A DNA stretch of 64,000 nt from Arthrobacter sp. cf158 (GTDB lineage: Bacteria; Actinomycetota; Actinomycetes; Actinomycetales; Micrococcaceae), in assembly GCF_900106835.1 (NCBI RefSeq), contig NZ_FNNR01000003.1:565281-629280 (forward strand), written 5' to 3'. The translations under genes and the position numbers were made by a program. Under the pieces are notes generated by a model. That model saw only the letters and a list, made by a program, of their open reading frames with translations, did not search any database and was not told where the DNA came from. This document shows, piece by piece, positions 33,897 to 42,815 of this stretch. The number at the start of each line of letters is the position of its first letter. Positions within the stretch are counted from its first letter, which is position 1.

Positions 33897-34409
33897 ATGG
33901 GACATGAACCCCTCCCGCCGCTTGTTGTCATGGGAGTCTCCGGCTGTGGCAAATCGACCATGGGCACATTGCTGAGCGATCGCCTGGGTCTGCCTTTCCA
34001 GGATGGTGATGACCTTCACCCTGCCGCCAACAAGACGAAAATGGGCGCAGGAATTCCGCTGGATGACAATGACCGGAGGCCTTGGCTTGAGGAAATCGGC
34101 CGCTCACTACGCCAGTCACAGGACGCCGGAGAGCCCCTGATCATCGCCTGTTCGGCGCTGAAGCGCAGCTATCGGGACTTGTTGCGGCAGCATGCGCCCG
34201 ACGTCGTATTCGTCCACCTCACGGGTGACCGCGAAACCCTTCTGGCCCGCATGAACGCCCGCGACCACGAATTTATGCCGAGCAGCCTCCTCGACTCACA
34301 ACTCGGCACCTTGGAGCCACTGGCGTCGGATGAAAAGCATGTGCTGGCTGATTTCAGTCTCGCCCCTCCCCTGCTGGTGGATGCCATCTGCGGGCAGCTT
34401 CAGCATTAG
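33897..34409 (+). CDS. gntK: Gluconokinase
   Basis: The 170-residue kinase has the P-loop GVSGCGKST (13-21), FQDGDDLHPAANKTKMGAGIPLDD-type substrate segment (PF region ~33-56), ACSALKRSYRDLLR and VFVHLTGD, all typical of the GntK/shikimate-kinase-like family. It phosphorylates gluconate to 6-phosphogluconate for the pentose phosphate or Entner-Doudoroff routes. AAAGGA lies 8 bases before ATG 33897. No gluconate transporter or GntR neighbour is present; its promoter instead carries the paired palindrome shared with amino-acid genes, which is unexpected. Confidence 0.92.
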   Translation: MGHEPLPPLVVMGVSGCGKSTMGTLLSDRLGLPFQDGDDLHPAANKTKMGAGIPLDDNDRRPWLEEIGRSLRQSQDAGEPLIIACSALKRSYRDLLRQHAPDVVFVHLTGDRETLLARMNARDHEFMPSSLLDSQLGTLEPLASDEKHVLADFSLAPPLLVDAICGQLQH

Positions 34410-34454
34410 GGCATGTGCCAACTTGGTATGAGGACCGAGGAACCCTCCCGGGTG

Positions 34455-34907
34455 TCACAGTGGCAACGGCCGGTTATCCACGACATTCTTCATGATCAGA
34501 GTAGAACTCAACCGCTGAACGCCAGGCAGGGCTGAGAGTTGCTCGTCGTAGATTCTCTGGAATTCCCGCACGTCTTTAGCGACGACTTGGAGCAAATAGT
34601 CGGGGTCCCCAAAGAGACGCTGCGCCCTCAGTACGTTGCGGATCTCAGCGGCAGCTTCTTCGAAGGCCGCCACCGCGGCCCTGTCCCCGTCACGCATGGT
34701 CACGAACACCAATGCTTCAAACGTCAGGCCCAGGGCCTCCGCATCCAGCTGTGCACGGTATCCGCTGATGGCATGCGAGTCTTCCAGGGCACGCAATCTA
34801 CGGTGGCAAGGCGACAGGCTCAAACCCACACGCTCAGCCAAATCCGTCAGGGACAGCCGCCCATCCAGTTGCAGCTCAGCAAGAATCTTCCTGTCAACCT
34901 TGTCCAT
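34455..34907 (-). CDS. Lrp/AsnC family transcriptional regulator
   Basis: The 150-residue protein begins MDKVDRKILAELQLDGRLSL, with an AsnC-type HTH (LTDLAERVGLSLSPCHRRLRALE, ~20-42) and a C-terminal RAM ligand domain (LTFEALVFVTM ... LFGDPDYLLQVVAKDV ... LPGVQRLSSTLIMKNVV). Such regulators sense amino acids. It diverges from a LysE-type exporter gene at 35031, the classic LysG/Lrp-LysE arrangement, so it probably activates export when an amino acid accumulates. No ribosome binding site is evident before ATG 34907. Confidence 0.9.
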   Translation of the reverse strand: MDKVDRKILAELQLDGRLSLTDLAERVGLSLSPCHRRLRALEDSHAISGYRAQLDAEALGLTFEALVFVTMRDGDRAAVAAFEEAAAEIRNVLRAQRLFGDPDYLLQVVAKDVREFQRIYDEQLSALPGVQRLSSTLIMKNVVDNRPLPL

Positions 34908-35030
34908 AGGGAAGATTATCCCTGTTTTTGCCTATTGAGCCAAAGAACTTGGAAGCACATTCCAGTCCTCCTTCCGTAAGCTTCTTCGTGGGTCCCGGAC
35001 ACTCGGGATTTTTACACCAAAGGAGTACGG

Positions 35031-35654
35031 ATGCCGCTAGGGACCATGGCCGCTTTTTGGGCGGTGTCTTTCCTGTTCGTGGTGACACCCGGAGCGGATT
35101 GGGCCTACGCGATTTCAGCAGGCCTCCGTCACCGGACCGTCATTCCCGCCGTTGCGGGACTGCTCACCGGGCACCTCGCTGCCACCCTGATTGTGGCAGC
35201 GGGGGTAGGGGCGCTGCTTGCAGGGTCTCCCGTGGTGTTAAGCGTCCTCACCGTAGCCGGTTCTGCGTACCTGGTGTGGCTTGGACTGGCTATGCTCAGG
35301 AACCCATCCGTCCCCCAAGCCGGCGAAAGCATCGATGGCAGCTGGGCCCGCCAGGCCATCAAAGGCGCCGGGATCAGCGGCCTGAACCCCAAGGTCTTCC
35401 TCCTGTTCCTGGCCCTCCTCCCCCAGTTCACCAACACCAACAACCCCTGGCCGATGTGGGCCCAAATCATTGTCCTTGGACTGATCCACGTCGCCAGTTG
35501 CGCAGTCATCTACATCTGCGTGGGAACCGGAGCACGCGCCGTGCTCAGGACCCGACCCAGCGCAGCCCGTCGGGTCACCCGCATATCGGGGGCCGCGATG
35601 ATCCTGATCGGAATGTTCCTGCTCATCGAACAAGTCCTCCACTGGAGCCCCTAA
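35031..35654 (+). CDS. LysE/RhtB family amino-acid exporter
   Basis: A 207-residue, about six-helix membrane protein with the family's opening FLFVVTPGADWAYAISAGLRH (~15-35, within TM1-TM2), a GxAYLVWLGLAMLR segment (~83-96) and GLNPKVFLLFLALLPQF (~124-140). It exports amino acids or their analogues by proton antiport. AAAGGAG lies 5 bases before ATG 35031. Divergent from the Lrp-type gene, which is the likely regulator. Confidence 0.9.
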   Translation: MPLGTMAAFWAVSFLFVVTPGADWAYAISAGLRHRTVIPAVAGLLTGHLAATLIVAAGVGALLAGSPVVLSVLTVAGSAYLVWLGLAMLRNPSVPQAGESIDGSWARQAIKGAGISGLNPKVFLLFLALLPQFTNTNNPWPMWAQIIVLGLIHVASCAVIYICVGTGARAVLRTRPSAARRVTRISGAAMILIGMFLLIEQVLHWSP

Positions 35655-35702
35655 ACCCTTCGGACAATCACCCACCATGACGAGAAAGCGGAGACCATAG
35701 CC

Positions 35703-36410
35703 TTGGAACCGGAACAGCTTCACCGCACCTATCTGGACCTCACCACCCCGCACGTGGCCGACGCCTGCATGCGCCTCGGAATCGACGTCCGCTGCGCACC
35801 AACCGGCACCACCCCGCTCTGGACCGGAACCCACCTTCTGGGCCGCGTCGCGCCCGCCCGCCACACCGGCAGCGTAGACGTCTTCCTGGAGGCCATCGAT
35901 CGAGCCTCGGCGGGCGATGTCCTGGTAGTGGACAACGAAGGCAGGCAGGATGAGGCGTGTGTCGGCGACCTTGTCACCCTCGAAGCAAGCCGCGCCGGTA
36001 TGGCCGGCATCGTCATCTGGGGATTGCACCGCGACACCTCCGAACTCAGGACCATCCGGCTCCCCGTCTTCAGCCAAGGGGCCCTCCCCGTCGGGCCTCA
36101 ACGCCTTGACCCCCGTGATCCCGCGGCCCTCCGCACGGCAAGAAGCGGTCCATACACCGTCTCCCCCGATGACTTCGTACTCGGCGACGACGACGGCGTC
36201 CTTTTCATCCCCCTCAACCGCGCCCAAGAGATCGCCGACACAGCCACAACCATCCGCGACACGGAACGAACTCAAGCGGCCCGCATGCTCATGGGCACAA
36301 CCTTCAGGAACCAAGCCCGGCTCACCGAATACCAGGACACCCGTAACAGCGACCCCACCATAACGTTCCGGCAACACCTGCGTACCTTCGGCGGCGAAAT
36401 CGAGGAGTAG
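35703..36410 (+). CDS. RraA-like family protein
   Basis: The 235-residue relative of the RraA/HMG-aldolase family has HVADACMRLGIDV (~18-30), DVLVVDNEGRQDEACVGDLVTLEA (~73-95), GLHRDTSEL at the metal site (RD pair) and DFVLGDDDGVLFIP. It is distant from the 19833 copy. TTG 35703 has GGAG 9 bases upstream and is 48 bp after the LysE-type gene, so the two probably share a message. Enzymatic role (aldolase or decarboxylase) is possible but unproven. Confidence 0.75.
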   Translation: MEPEQLHRTYLDLTTPHVADACMRLGIDVRCAPTGTTPLWTGTHLLGRVAPARHTGSVDVFLEAIDRASAGDVLVVDNEGRQDEACVGDLVTLEASRAGMAGIVIWGLHRDTSELRTIRLPVFSQGALPVGPQRLDPRDPAALRTARSGPYTVSPDDFVLGDDDGVLFIPLNRAQEIADTATTIRDTERTQAARMLMGTTFRNQARLTEYQDTRNSDPTITFRQHLRTFGGEIEE

Positions 36411-36571
36411 GCAACCGCTCAGGATAAATGGTCGACACCCCGCCGTCGTGCCTGCCTCGCAAACCCCCGTGCACAACAGAGCCCGATGTTCAGCCCGTCG
36501 TGCGACCCAATGCAAGGAATCGGGATTCAGCACGGCGGAGTTCAGACTTTTTTGGGGGCTAACTCAGTTGA
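36411..36571. other. Intergenic, no gene seen
   Basis: This lies between the RraA-like gene and an aldolase fragment. I see no start codon with a binding site and no convincing hairpin. With the fragment at 36572-36757 and the short spacer to 36861 it makes up a 450-bp gap without an intact gene. Confidence 0.45.
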
Positions 36572-36757
36572 GATGGAGGCGAACCCGGCGAAAGCGGACG
36601 CGAACTCCAGCAAATGGGCGGGCCATTCCCCTCGATCAACTTCGTGGCTACGGGCGGGATGAACCTGAAAAACGCCGAGGAATTCAAGGCCGCCGGCGCC
36701 CGAGGTATAGCGATCGGTAGCGCCGTCGAAGAGCTGTCCCGCCTCACGAACAAATAG
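36572..36757 (+). pseudogene. C-terminal fragment of KDPG/KHG aldolase
   Basis: An open frame without a start encodes MGGPFPSINFVATGGMN, then NAEEFKAAGARGIAIGS and ends SRLTNK-stop. This matches the last third of 2-keto-3-deoxy-6-phosphogluconate aldolase, with the phosphate-binding TGG(I/M) and GIGS-like glycine loop. The Schiff-base Lys and the rest of the barrel are missing. A stop lies just upstream at about 36569-36571. It is a relic, plausibly of a lost Entner-Doudoroff gene near gluconokinase. Confidence 0.7.
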
Positions 36758-36861
36758 ACCGAATTATCCGAAGTGGACTGAGGCTCCACGATCAGTCGAT
36801 TCACTGCAGGAAGACGACCCCGGCAAACACCGTGCCGGGGTCGAGCTGTCGTCTGATGATT

Positions 36862-38121
36862 TTAGGTCGCGGAGTCGATGACTTCGCTGGCGGCATGTGG
36901 CGGTGAAGCCGCTGTCTTCGGCCGGCTTCGCATGTAGACCCAGATCGCTACTGACATCACCGCGCACCCAACGGCACCGATCATCAGCGTTGCCGTGACG
37001 CCAAGCACTTCGCAGAGCCACCCCAGCAGGGGCGCGCTCACGGGTGAGGTGCCCCCTATCGCGATGACGAACAAGGCCATGGTGCGGCCACGCATGATCG
37101 GGTCTGCTTCAAGTTGTGCCATCGAGGTGGTGATCACCCGGTAGGCCACGCCGGCGGCGCCCAGTAGAAACAACAAGATGAGGGCCGGAATCAGGGTCGG
37201 AACAAGGGAGATCGCGAACAACAGGGCGGCGAAGATGAGGCTGGCGAGAATCAGCCTGCCCGGTGTGGCTTGCAGTATCCCGGCAATGGCGAGTACTCCA
37301 ATGATGGCGCCTGCGCCCATCGCGATAAAGAGTGCACTGACCACTTGCGCGTCGCCGTGAAGGACTTCGCGGGCATATAAAGGTAATGTGACCGTCCACT
37401 CCCAAGCTATGAGTCCGGTAACGGTGAGGAGCAGCAGCGGGCCGAGAAGCCTTGGCTGGTTGACCACGTAGATCAGCCCCTCGCGTAACTGGCCCTTCGA
37501 TCGATCAATGCGGGTCACCTGGTGTAGTTGGTCCGTTCGGACAAGGAAAAGGGCGAGCAACACAACGCAGAATGATGCGGCATTGACGAAGAAGCTGGCG
37601 GCCATGCCAACGCCGGTGATCAGCACTCCGGCAATGGCCGGTCCAATAAGTTTCCCTGAGTTGATCGTGATGTTATTCAGTGTGAGTGCGTTGGTGAGCG
37701 TCTCACGTGGGACCACTTCAGCGATGAATGTCTGACGGGCAGGTTTGTCGAGCGCCTCGATGATGCCAATGATCACTGCCATAACGAATACTATCCATAG
37801 GGTTGCGGTCCCAGTGGCAGTGAGGATCCCCAACGCTGTTGCCGGCGCAATCGAGGCGGCCTGGGTGCAGAGCAGGAGCCGCCGTTTGTCCAGACGGTCA
37901 GCTAAGAGTCCGCCCCAAGCGGTGAACAGCAGCGTGGGAAGGGCTTGAAGTGCGAGTGTGATCCCGAGTAGCGTTCCCGAGTCGGTGAGTTCCAACACGA
38001 GCCACGCTTGCGTGATCTTTTGGGTCCAGGTGCCGATTTGGGACATTGACTGGCCGAAGAAGTACAGGCGGTAGTTTCGTCCGCCTAGGGAAGCGAACGT
38101 CGCGCGGAGATAGCGCTTCAT
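36862..38121 (-). CDS. MFS transporter, drug/metabolite efflux type
   Basis: A 419-residue, about 12-helix transporter starting MKRYLRATFASLGGRNYRLY, with GQSMSQIGTWTQKITQAWLV (~28-47) and ADRLDKRRLLL after TM2, as in the MFS_3/EntS-like exporters. Its ATG overlaps the MarR gene's stop by 4 bp (ATGA), so the two are translationally coupled and it is likely the MarR protein's target, exporting a toxic compound. No substrate hint. Confidence 0.88.
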   Translation of the reverse strand: MKRYLRATFASLGGRNYRLYFFGQSMSQIGTWTQKITQAWLVLELTDSGTLLGITLALQALPTLLFTAWGGLLADRLDKRRLLLCTQAASIAPATALGILTATGTATLWIVFVMAVIIGIIEALDKPARQTFIAEVVPRETLTNALTLNNITINSGKLIGPAIAGVLITGVGMAASFFVNAASFCVVLLALFLVRTDQLHQVTRIDRSKGQLREGLIYVVNQPRLLGPLLLLTVTGLIAWEWTVTLPLYAREVLHGDAQVVSALFIAMGAGAIIGVLAIAGILQATPGRLILASLIFAALLFAISLVPTLIPALILLFLLGAAGVAYRVITTSMAQLEADPIMRGRTMALFVIAIGGTSPVSAPLLGWLCEVLGVTATLMIGAVGCAVMSVAIWVYMRSRPKTAASPPHAASEVIDSAT

Positions 38122-38588
38122 GCCTTGGTCTCCAACAGTTGAACGAGAGCCGGCAGAGCCTCCAATAAAGCGTGTTGGTCCTTCGAGGGCAATGATGAAA
38201 ATTTGGCTGACAGGTACTGACCGGCCCGCCCGCTCGCCTCAGTCATGAGGCGTTCGCCCATGGGGGTTAGCCTCACCTTCCAGCTTCGTGCATCGGTATC
38301 ATCGCGTGTCCTGTCCACGAGCCGCATCTGCTGAAGCTTTCCGGTGAGTCTAGTTGCTGTCGGGTTGCTGATCCCCTCGATCTCAGCGAATCTGCCCACC
38401 CTCATGGGACCCTCGCACCCGAGGATGTTCAGGGCCGATATCTGCGAAGTCGTCAATCCTGTTCCAGCGTGCCTCCGCAGCTGTCGGGCTAACCGGGTCA
38501 CGGTGAGCGCCAGTGGATCGAGGTGCGGGTCAACGTCCTGCTGGGTTGTATTCTTGGTTGCGCGGTCTGAAGTACTTGGTGCTGGCAT
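38118..38588 (-). CDS. MarR family transcriptional regulator
   Basis: The 156-residue winged-helix regulator has TSQISALNILGCEGPMRVGRFAEIEGISNPTATR-type core split as LNILGCEGPMRVGRFAEIE and SNPTATRLTGKLQQMRLVDR, then the wing DARSWKVRLTPMGERL. GGGGAG lies upstream of ATG 38588. It is the first gene of a two-gene operon with the MFS exporter, the usual setup for autoregulated efflux controlled by a phenolic or other small effector. Confidence 0.9.
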   Translation of the reverse strand: MPAPSTSDRATKNTTQQDVDPHLDPLALTVTRLARQLRRHAGTGLTTSQISALNILGCEGPMRVGRFAEIEGISNPTATRLTGKLQQMRLVDRTRDDTDARSWKVRLTPMGERLMTEASGRAGQYLSAKFSSLPSKDQHALLEALPALVQLLETKA

Positions 38589-38613
38589 AGTCTCTCCCCA
38601 GGCAAATCAGCAT

Positions 38614-38649
38614 GGGCCAGGGCAGCGCCGCATGGAGCTGCCCTGGCCC
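38614..38649 (-). terminator. Strong hairpin after the ABC importer operon
   Basis: GGGCCAGGGCAGC (38614-38626) and GCTGCCCTGGCCC (38637-38649) form a perfect 13-bp stem with a 10-nt loop. It lies 75 bp past the stop of the ABC ATPase gene and before the MarR gene, on the reading strand of both. Confidence 0.8.
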
Positions 38650-38724
38650 GTCTGTTGCCTCTGTCGGCACGCCCGTGAGCGTTTCGTGCCCATACCCGGC
38701 CCTACGAAGGCCGGTCCAGAATGG

Positions 38725-39864
38725 TCAGGCTGCCAGATACCTGGCGTGGACCGGATGCACCCTTACAACGACACTGTCACCAGGCCTGGCTGCCAGAACG
38801 GCCGACGTAGAGGCCGTGAGTTTCGTTCCGTCTAGGTCGACAACCAGTTCCAGACGGTCTCCCAGGAACTCGGCCCCAATGACGCGCCCGAACATTTCGT
38901 TTTGGTCGGCGAGGCCGATTCGGGACGAGGTGGCAGTGTGCACTTCAACGTTCTCTGGCCTGATGCAAACATTGCCGGTTGAAGCTGATGACGGGGTTTC
39001 CTGGCCTTGGCTGCCGCAGAGAAACGAACCGATATCGGTCCTGACGAGCAGCCCGTCGGACAGGCGGGTGGTGTTGCGGGCAGGGACGAGGTTGGCGCTG
39101 CCAATGAAGTCTGCAACAAATGCGGACTTTGGCTGCTGGTAAAGCCGTTCGGGCGGGTCGATCTGTTCAATCCGTCCGTTGCTCATGACCACGACGATAT
39201 CGGACAGTGCCAGCGCCTCGGCCTGGTCGTGGGTCACGTAAACAGACGTCACGCCAAATCTTTCCTGGAATTCGCGCAGCTCGACGCGGAGCTTGGATCG
39301 AAGTTTTGCGTCCAGGTTCGACAATGGCTCGTCCAACAGAAGCACTTCAGGTTCGGAGAGAAGTGCCCGTGCCAGGGCAAGGCGCTGTTGCTGGCCACCG
39401 CTGAGCTGCGTGGACCACCTGTCTGCGAACGGTGCCAGACCTACCTGATCCAGAATTTCCATAGTCCGTTGCTTGATGTTCTGCTGTCCTTTCCTATGGC
39501 GGCCGTGCCGGAGCGGGAACGCTGCATTGTCCAGCACAGTCATGTGTGGCCAGATGCCGTAGGACTGGGGCACCATCGCGATGGGGCGGTCTTCGGTGCG
39601 TATGTTCTGGGACTTTCCGCCGTCGAAAACCGTTGACCCAGCCATCACAATTTGGCCGCTATCGGGGGTTTCCAGGCCGGCGATGCACCGCAAGGTGGTG
39701 GTTTTACCGCAGCCGCTGGGCCCAAGGAGAGTGACGAACTGTCCTTGCGGCACCTCAAAGGAGACGCCATCAATGGCGAACTGCTGGTTGGCTCCGCGGG
39801 TGCGGCCGTAGCTCTTGCGCAGCTCGCGGATGCTGATCGAGCTTTCTGTTTCTGTTCGTATCAT
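38725..39864 (-). CDS. ABC importer ATPase, FbpC/PotA type
   Basis: About 379 residues: Walker A GPSGCGKTTT (~43-52), Q-loop MVPQSYGIWPHMTV, signature LSGGQQQRLALARAL, Walker B VLLLDEPLSNLD, H-loop YVTHDQAEAL, and a C-terminal TOBE-type domain (VCIRPENVEVH). It energises the permease whose gene overlaps it. Start uncertain: ATG 39864, or GTG 39873 which overlaps the permease stop as GTGA. Relatives import ferric iron, polyamines, thiamine or aminoethylphosphonate; here the surrounding catabolic genes suggest an organic carboxylate. Confidence 0.88.
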   Translation of the reverse strand: MIRTETESSISIRELRKSYGRTRGANQQFAIDGVSFEVPQGQFVTLLGPSGCGKTTTLRCIAGLETPDSGQIVMAGSTVFDGGKSQNIRTEDRPIAMVPQSYGIWPHMTVLDNAAFPLRHGRHRKGQQNIKQRTMEILDQVGLAPFADRWSTQLSGGQQQRLALARALLSEPEVLLLDEPLSNLDAKLRSKLRVELREFQERFGVTSVYVTHDQAEALALSDIVVVMSNGRIEQIDPPERLYQQPKSAFVADFIGSANLVPARNTTRLSDGLLVRTDIGSFLCGSQGQETPSSASTGNVCIRPENVEVHTATSSRIGLADQNEMFGRVIGAEFLGDRLELVVDLDGTKLTASTSAVLAARPGDSVVVRVHPVHARYLAA

Positions 39865-39869
39865 GTTGC

Positions 39870-41639
39870 TCACGCTTCCTTCTCTGAGGCCCCGCGTCGG
39901 TTCACCAACAGGACCGCAATCATTGAAATCACCAGGATGATTACCGCCAGCGCACTCGCTTGCGGGTAGTTGACGCTCGAAGTGAAGGTGTCCCACACTT
40001 CGATGACCAGCGTCCGGTTGTCCGCACTCGTCAGCAGCAGGGCGATGGGCAGTTCACCCAGGGCCTGAGCGAAAACCCACAGCCAGCACTTCCACAAGGC
40101 CTGCCGCAAAAGGGGAAGCAGGATCTTGATGGTCACAGTCGCCGGTGATGCCCCTGTGACCCGGGCGGCTTCTATCAAGCCCTCGTCAAGTTGCAACAGC
40201 GCGGTCTGGATCATCCGTGATCCACGAGGAAGAAACCGGGTCACCAGCGCAACGATGATGATCCACACTGTGCCGTAGATCGGGATAGGAACATACAGGT
40301 AGAGGAACAGCACGGCGGCGCCGAGCACGACGCTCGGGATTCCAAACACCAGGTACGTGGACTCGAACAAAAGGTTGGCACCGCGGAAGGACTTGCGGTG
40401 GGCGGCCACTGCGATCCACACCGACATCGCTGTTGCGACCGTAGCGGTCACTAACACCACAATGGCGGTGTTCAGCATGACCACGCCCAACCCTGGATCC
40501 GTCAGGATCTTGGCGAAGTGACCGAAAGTGAGGTCGGTCAGACCCTCCCAACTGATCGGTCGGGAATACGGCGACAGGCTGGTCCAGAGGAGGGCGAGGA
40601 TCGGCAGGATGATGCCAATGACCATGTACAGGGCGACGATGATGAAGATCGGAATCCGCCACTTGCCAAGAGGCGTTCGGTTTTGCCGGTAGGCCTTTCC
40701 GACGACTACCTTGAATCGGTTTGCGTCACGGATCCGGCGACGGTAGATCAGCAGCAGGACGAGGGACACCAGGAGCATCAGGACCCCGTAGGTGGTCGCC
40801 TGGCCATAGTTGGGGGCGCCTGTCGGCGGTTCCAGCGAGTGCTGAATCAGGCTGCTGAAGACGAAGATCTGGTCGGGCAGGCCGAGGAGGGCCGGGATAG
40901 AGAACCCTTCGAGAACTACGACGATCAGCAGCATTGATGCTGCCGAGACTGCAGGGCCGATCAGGGGGAAGACGATGAGTCGAAGTCGGCGCATCAACGG
41001 GGCACCTGCGGCGGCGGCGGCCTCTTCCAGTTCCGGGTTGAGCCTGGCAAATGCCGGGGCGATCATCAGATACATGCTCGGGACACCGAAGATACCCATG
41101 ACGACGATCATTCCGGGCAGGGAGTAAATGTCGATCTGCAGGCCCAGAGTCTGCCGGACCAAGATGGCCAAGGGCCCGTTGGCGGGGTTAGCCACCAATG
41201 CCCACGCAATCGCCATGACCACCACGGGAACAGCCATGGGGGCCAGTGTCAGCGGTGCAAGCACCCTGCGGAAGGGGATGTCTGTGCGTTCCAACAGATA
41301 TGCCAGCGAAACGCTCAGTATCAACGCGACGGTCAGCGAACCTATGACGTAGATGGTGGTGTTGACTGTGACCTCAACGAGCCGGCTTGATCCGAAGACG
41401 TGTGCATAGTTGTCCAGGGAGAAGCCCTCGACGTTGAAGGGCAGTTCCGTCGTGGAGGCCTTGAGGCTGCTGTAAAACAGGACTACCAGCGGAACCAAAA
41501 TCAGGTAACTGACGAGCACGATCATTGCCGCATTCAGTGCTCGGCTACCCAGCCCCCGCCGGTTCCTTAGACTCTTCCGGGGCGGCTCGGACCGCGGGGG
41601 CGTTCCCACTTCGGGCGCATCCGTTATTTCAATCGACAT
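39870..41639 (-). CDS. ABC importer permease with two fused permease domains
   Basis: A 589-residue, about 12-helix inner-membrane protein made of two binding-protein-dependent transport domains in tandem, as in FbpB and ThiP. Two EAA-type loops are visible, LEEAAAAAGAPLMRRLRLIVFPLI (~204-227) and IEAARVTGASPATVTIKILLPLL in the second half. It should form the whole channel on its own with two copies of the ATPase. Starts 9 bp after the binding-protein stop. GGGGA lies 5 bases before ATG 41639. Confidence 0.9.
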   Translation of the reverse strand: MSIEITDAPEVGTPPRSEPPRKSLRNRRGLGSRALNAAMIVLVSYLILVPLVVLFYSSLKASTTELPFNVEGFSLDNYAHVFGSSRLVEVTVNTTIYVIGSLTVALILSVSLAYLLERTDIPFRRVLAPLTLAPMAVPVVVMAIAWALVANPANGPLAILVRQTLGLQIDIYSLPGMIVVMGIFGVPSMYLMIAPAFARLNPELEEAAAAAGAPLMRRLRLIVFPLIGPAVSAASMLLIVVVLEGFSIPALLGLPDQIFVFSSLIQHSLEPPTGAPNYGQATTYGVLMLLVSLVLLLIYRRRIRDANRFKVVVGKAYRQNRTPLGKWRIPIFIIVALYMVIGIILPILALLWTSLSPYSRPISWEGLTDLTFGHFAKILTDPGLGVVMLNTAIVVLVTATVATAMSVWIAVAAHRKSFRGANLLFESTYLVFGIPSVVLGAAVLFLYLYVPIPIYGTVWIIIVALVTRFLPRGSRMIQTALLQLDEGLIEAARVTGASPATVTIKILLPLLRQALWKCWLWVFAQALGELPIALLLTSADNRTLVIEVWDTFTSSVNYPQASALAVIILVISMIAVLLVNRRGASEKEA

Positions 41640-41648
41640 TGCAATCCC

Positions 41649-42767
41649 CTAGCCCAAGTCCGTTCCCAAAGCCTTCTGGGCCTTGGGGAAGAAATCGGCA
41701 AGCTCGTTGTACCGCTCGATGGTCGATGTAGAGCGCCATTCGATGTTGGCTGCGCACAGCGATGTGAGTACGGGAATTGCCCCGGCGTTGGAACAGTCGG
41801 TTTCCTGGGGGATCCGGGAATTGTACGTTTCGGCGAGGGCCGCCTGTGCGTCATCGGAATTCAGGAACGTGGATAGTAGGACGGCGGCCGCGGGGTGCGG
41901 TGCGCCTTTTGGCACGTACAGGAATGTTTCGTTGGTGTTCGTTGGCGATACCGGGGCGACCTCGACTGGGGAGCCCGACGACTTGGCCTGCAGGACCAGG
42001 TTGATCAGGCTGGTGCCAGCGGCGACCTGTCCGGTCTCGACCAGGGCTTGGGACTGAGTGGTGTTTGGCGTGTAGTGCGGCTGCTGTCCGGTGAGCTGTT
42101 GGGCCCAGGCAAGGGCCTTGTCGTCGCCCAAGGCGGGGTCAAGATGCCAGGCCGTTAGGAAGGACGCCCGTGATTCGACTGCAAGTTGGCCGTTGTCCCA
42201 CTGCGGTTTCAGGAGATCCTCCCAGGAGCGAGGGAGGTCCGCGGGGCTCACTGTTCCCGTGTTGTACGCCCAGACTTTTGGGGCCGCCCAGATGTAGACA
42301 AACTTGTCCTCGAAATAGATGTTCTCGTCAGCGATCCCATACGCCGACCAGTCCACTGTTTCGGCCAGTGGCAGTGACGGCGGAACAGTCAATTCGCCCG
42401 CGGCGGCGACGTCAACCGAAACCTTCCTGGCGGCCTGCTCCATTTTGAGTTGGCTGACCTGATCAGGGGCTTTGGTGTTGGTGTAGTTCACCTTGATCCC
42501 GGGGTACTTCTTTTCGAACAGGTCGATGGCTGGCTGCATCTGCTCCAGCGGTTTGGGCGCTGACCATGCGACTGTGCCCTCGCTTTCGGCCTGTTTGACG
42601 AGTTCCTCCATCGAAGTGGGGAGGGCTTGGACGCCGGTGCCGGCGCTGGCGCCGCATCCGGCAACCGTGCCAGCCAAGACCGCAAGTACGGCCAGTGCCA
42701 AGACTTTGCGTTTCAGCCCGCTCGGGCCAGCCGTGACAGCGACGCTGCTGTCAGTTCGATTCTTCAT
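41649..42767 (-). CDS. Extracellular solute-binding lipoprotein, iron/AEP type
   Basis: The 372-residue lipoprotein has an N-terminal signal peptide with lipobox VAGC (~35-38). The mature part matches SBP family 1/FbpA-like proteins: EGTVAWSAPKPLEQMQPAIDLFEKKYPGIKV-type opening, AYNTGTVSPADLPRSWEDLL, and AAVLLSTFLNSDDAQ near the end. The iron-ligating tandem tyrosines of FbpA are not evident, so iron is unlikely. AGGAGG sits directly before ATG 42767. First transport gene of the operon, preceded by an amidohydrolase and a decarboxylase-like gene, so it may capture the pathway substrate. Confidence 0.88.
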   Translation of the reverse strand: MKNRTDSSVAVTAGPSGLKRKVLALAVLAVLAGTVAGCGASAGTGVQALPTSMEELVKQAESEGTVAWSAPKPLEQMQPAIDLFEKKYPGIKVNYTNTKAPDQVSQLKMEQAARKVSVDVAAAGELTVPPSLPLAETVDWSAYGIADENIYFEDKFVYIWAAPKVWAYNTGTVSPADLPRSWEDLLKPQWDNGQLAVESRASFLTAWHLDPALGDDKALAWAQQLTGQQPHYTPNTTQSQALVETGQVAAGTSLINLVLQAKSSGSPVEVAPVSPTNTNETFLYVPKGAPHPAAAVLLSTFLNSDDAQAALAETYNSRIPQETDCSNAGAIPVLTSLCAANIEWRSTSTIERYNELADFFPKAQKALGTDLG

Positions 42768-42815
42768 GATTCCTCCTGGGTATTGAGCTGTATCGCTGCA
42801 GTGTGCAGGCGGGGC

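Noticed and set aside
36572..36757. Intact aldolase gene
   Set aside because: No start codon with a binding site, an upstream stop and only the last third of the barrel; listed as a pseudogene fragment.
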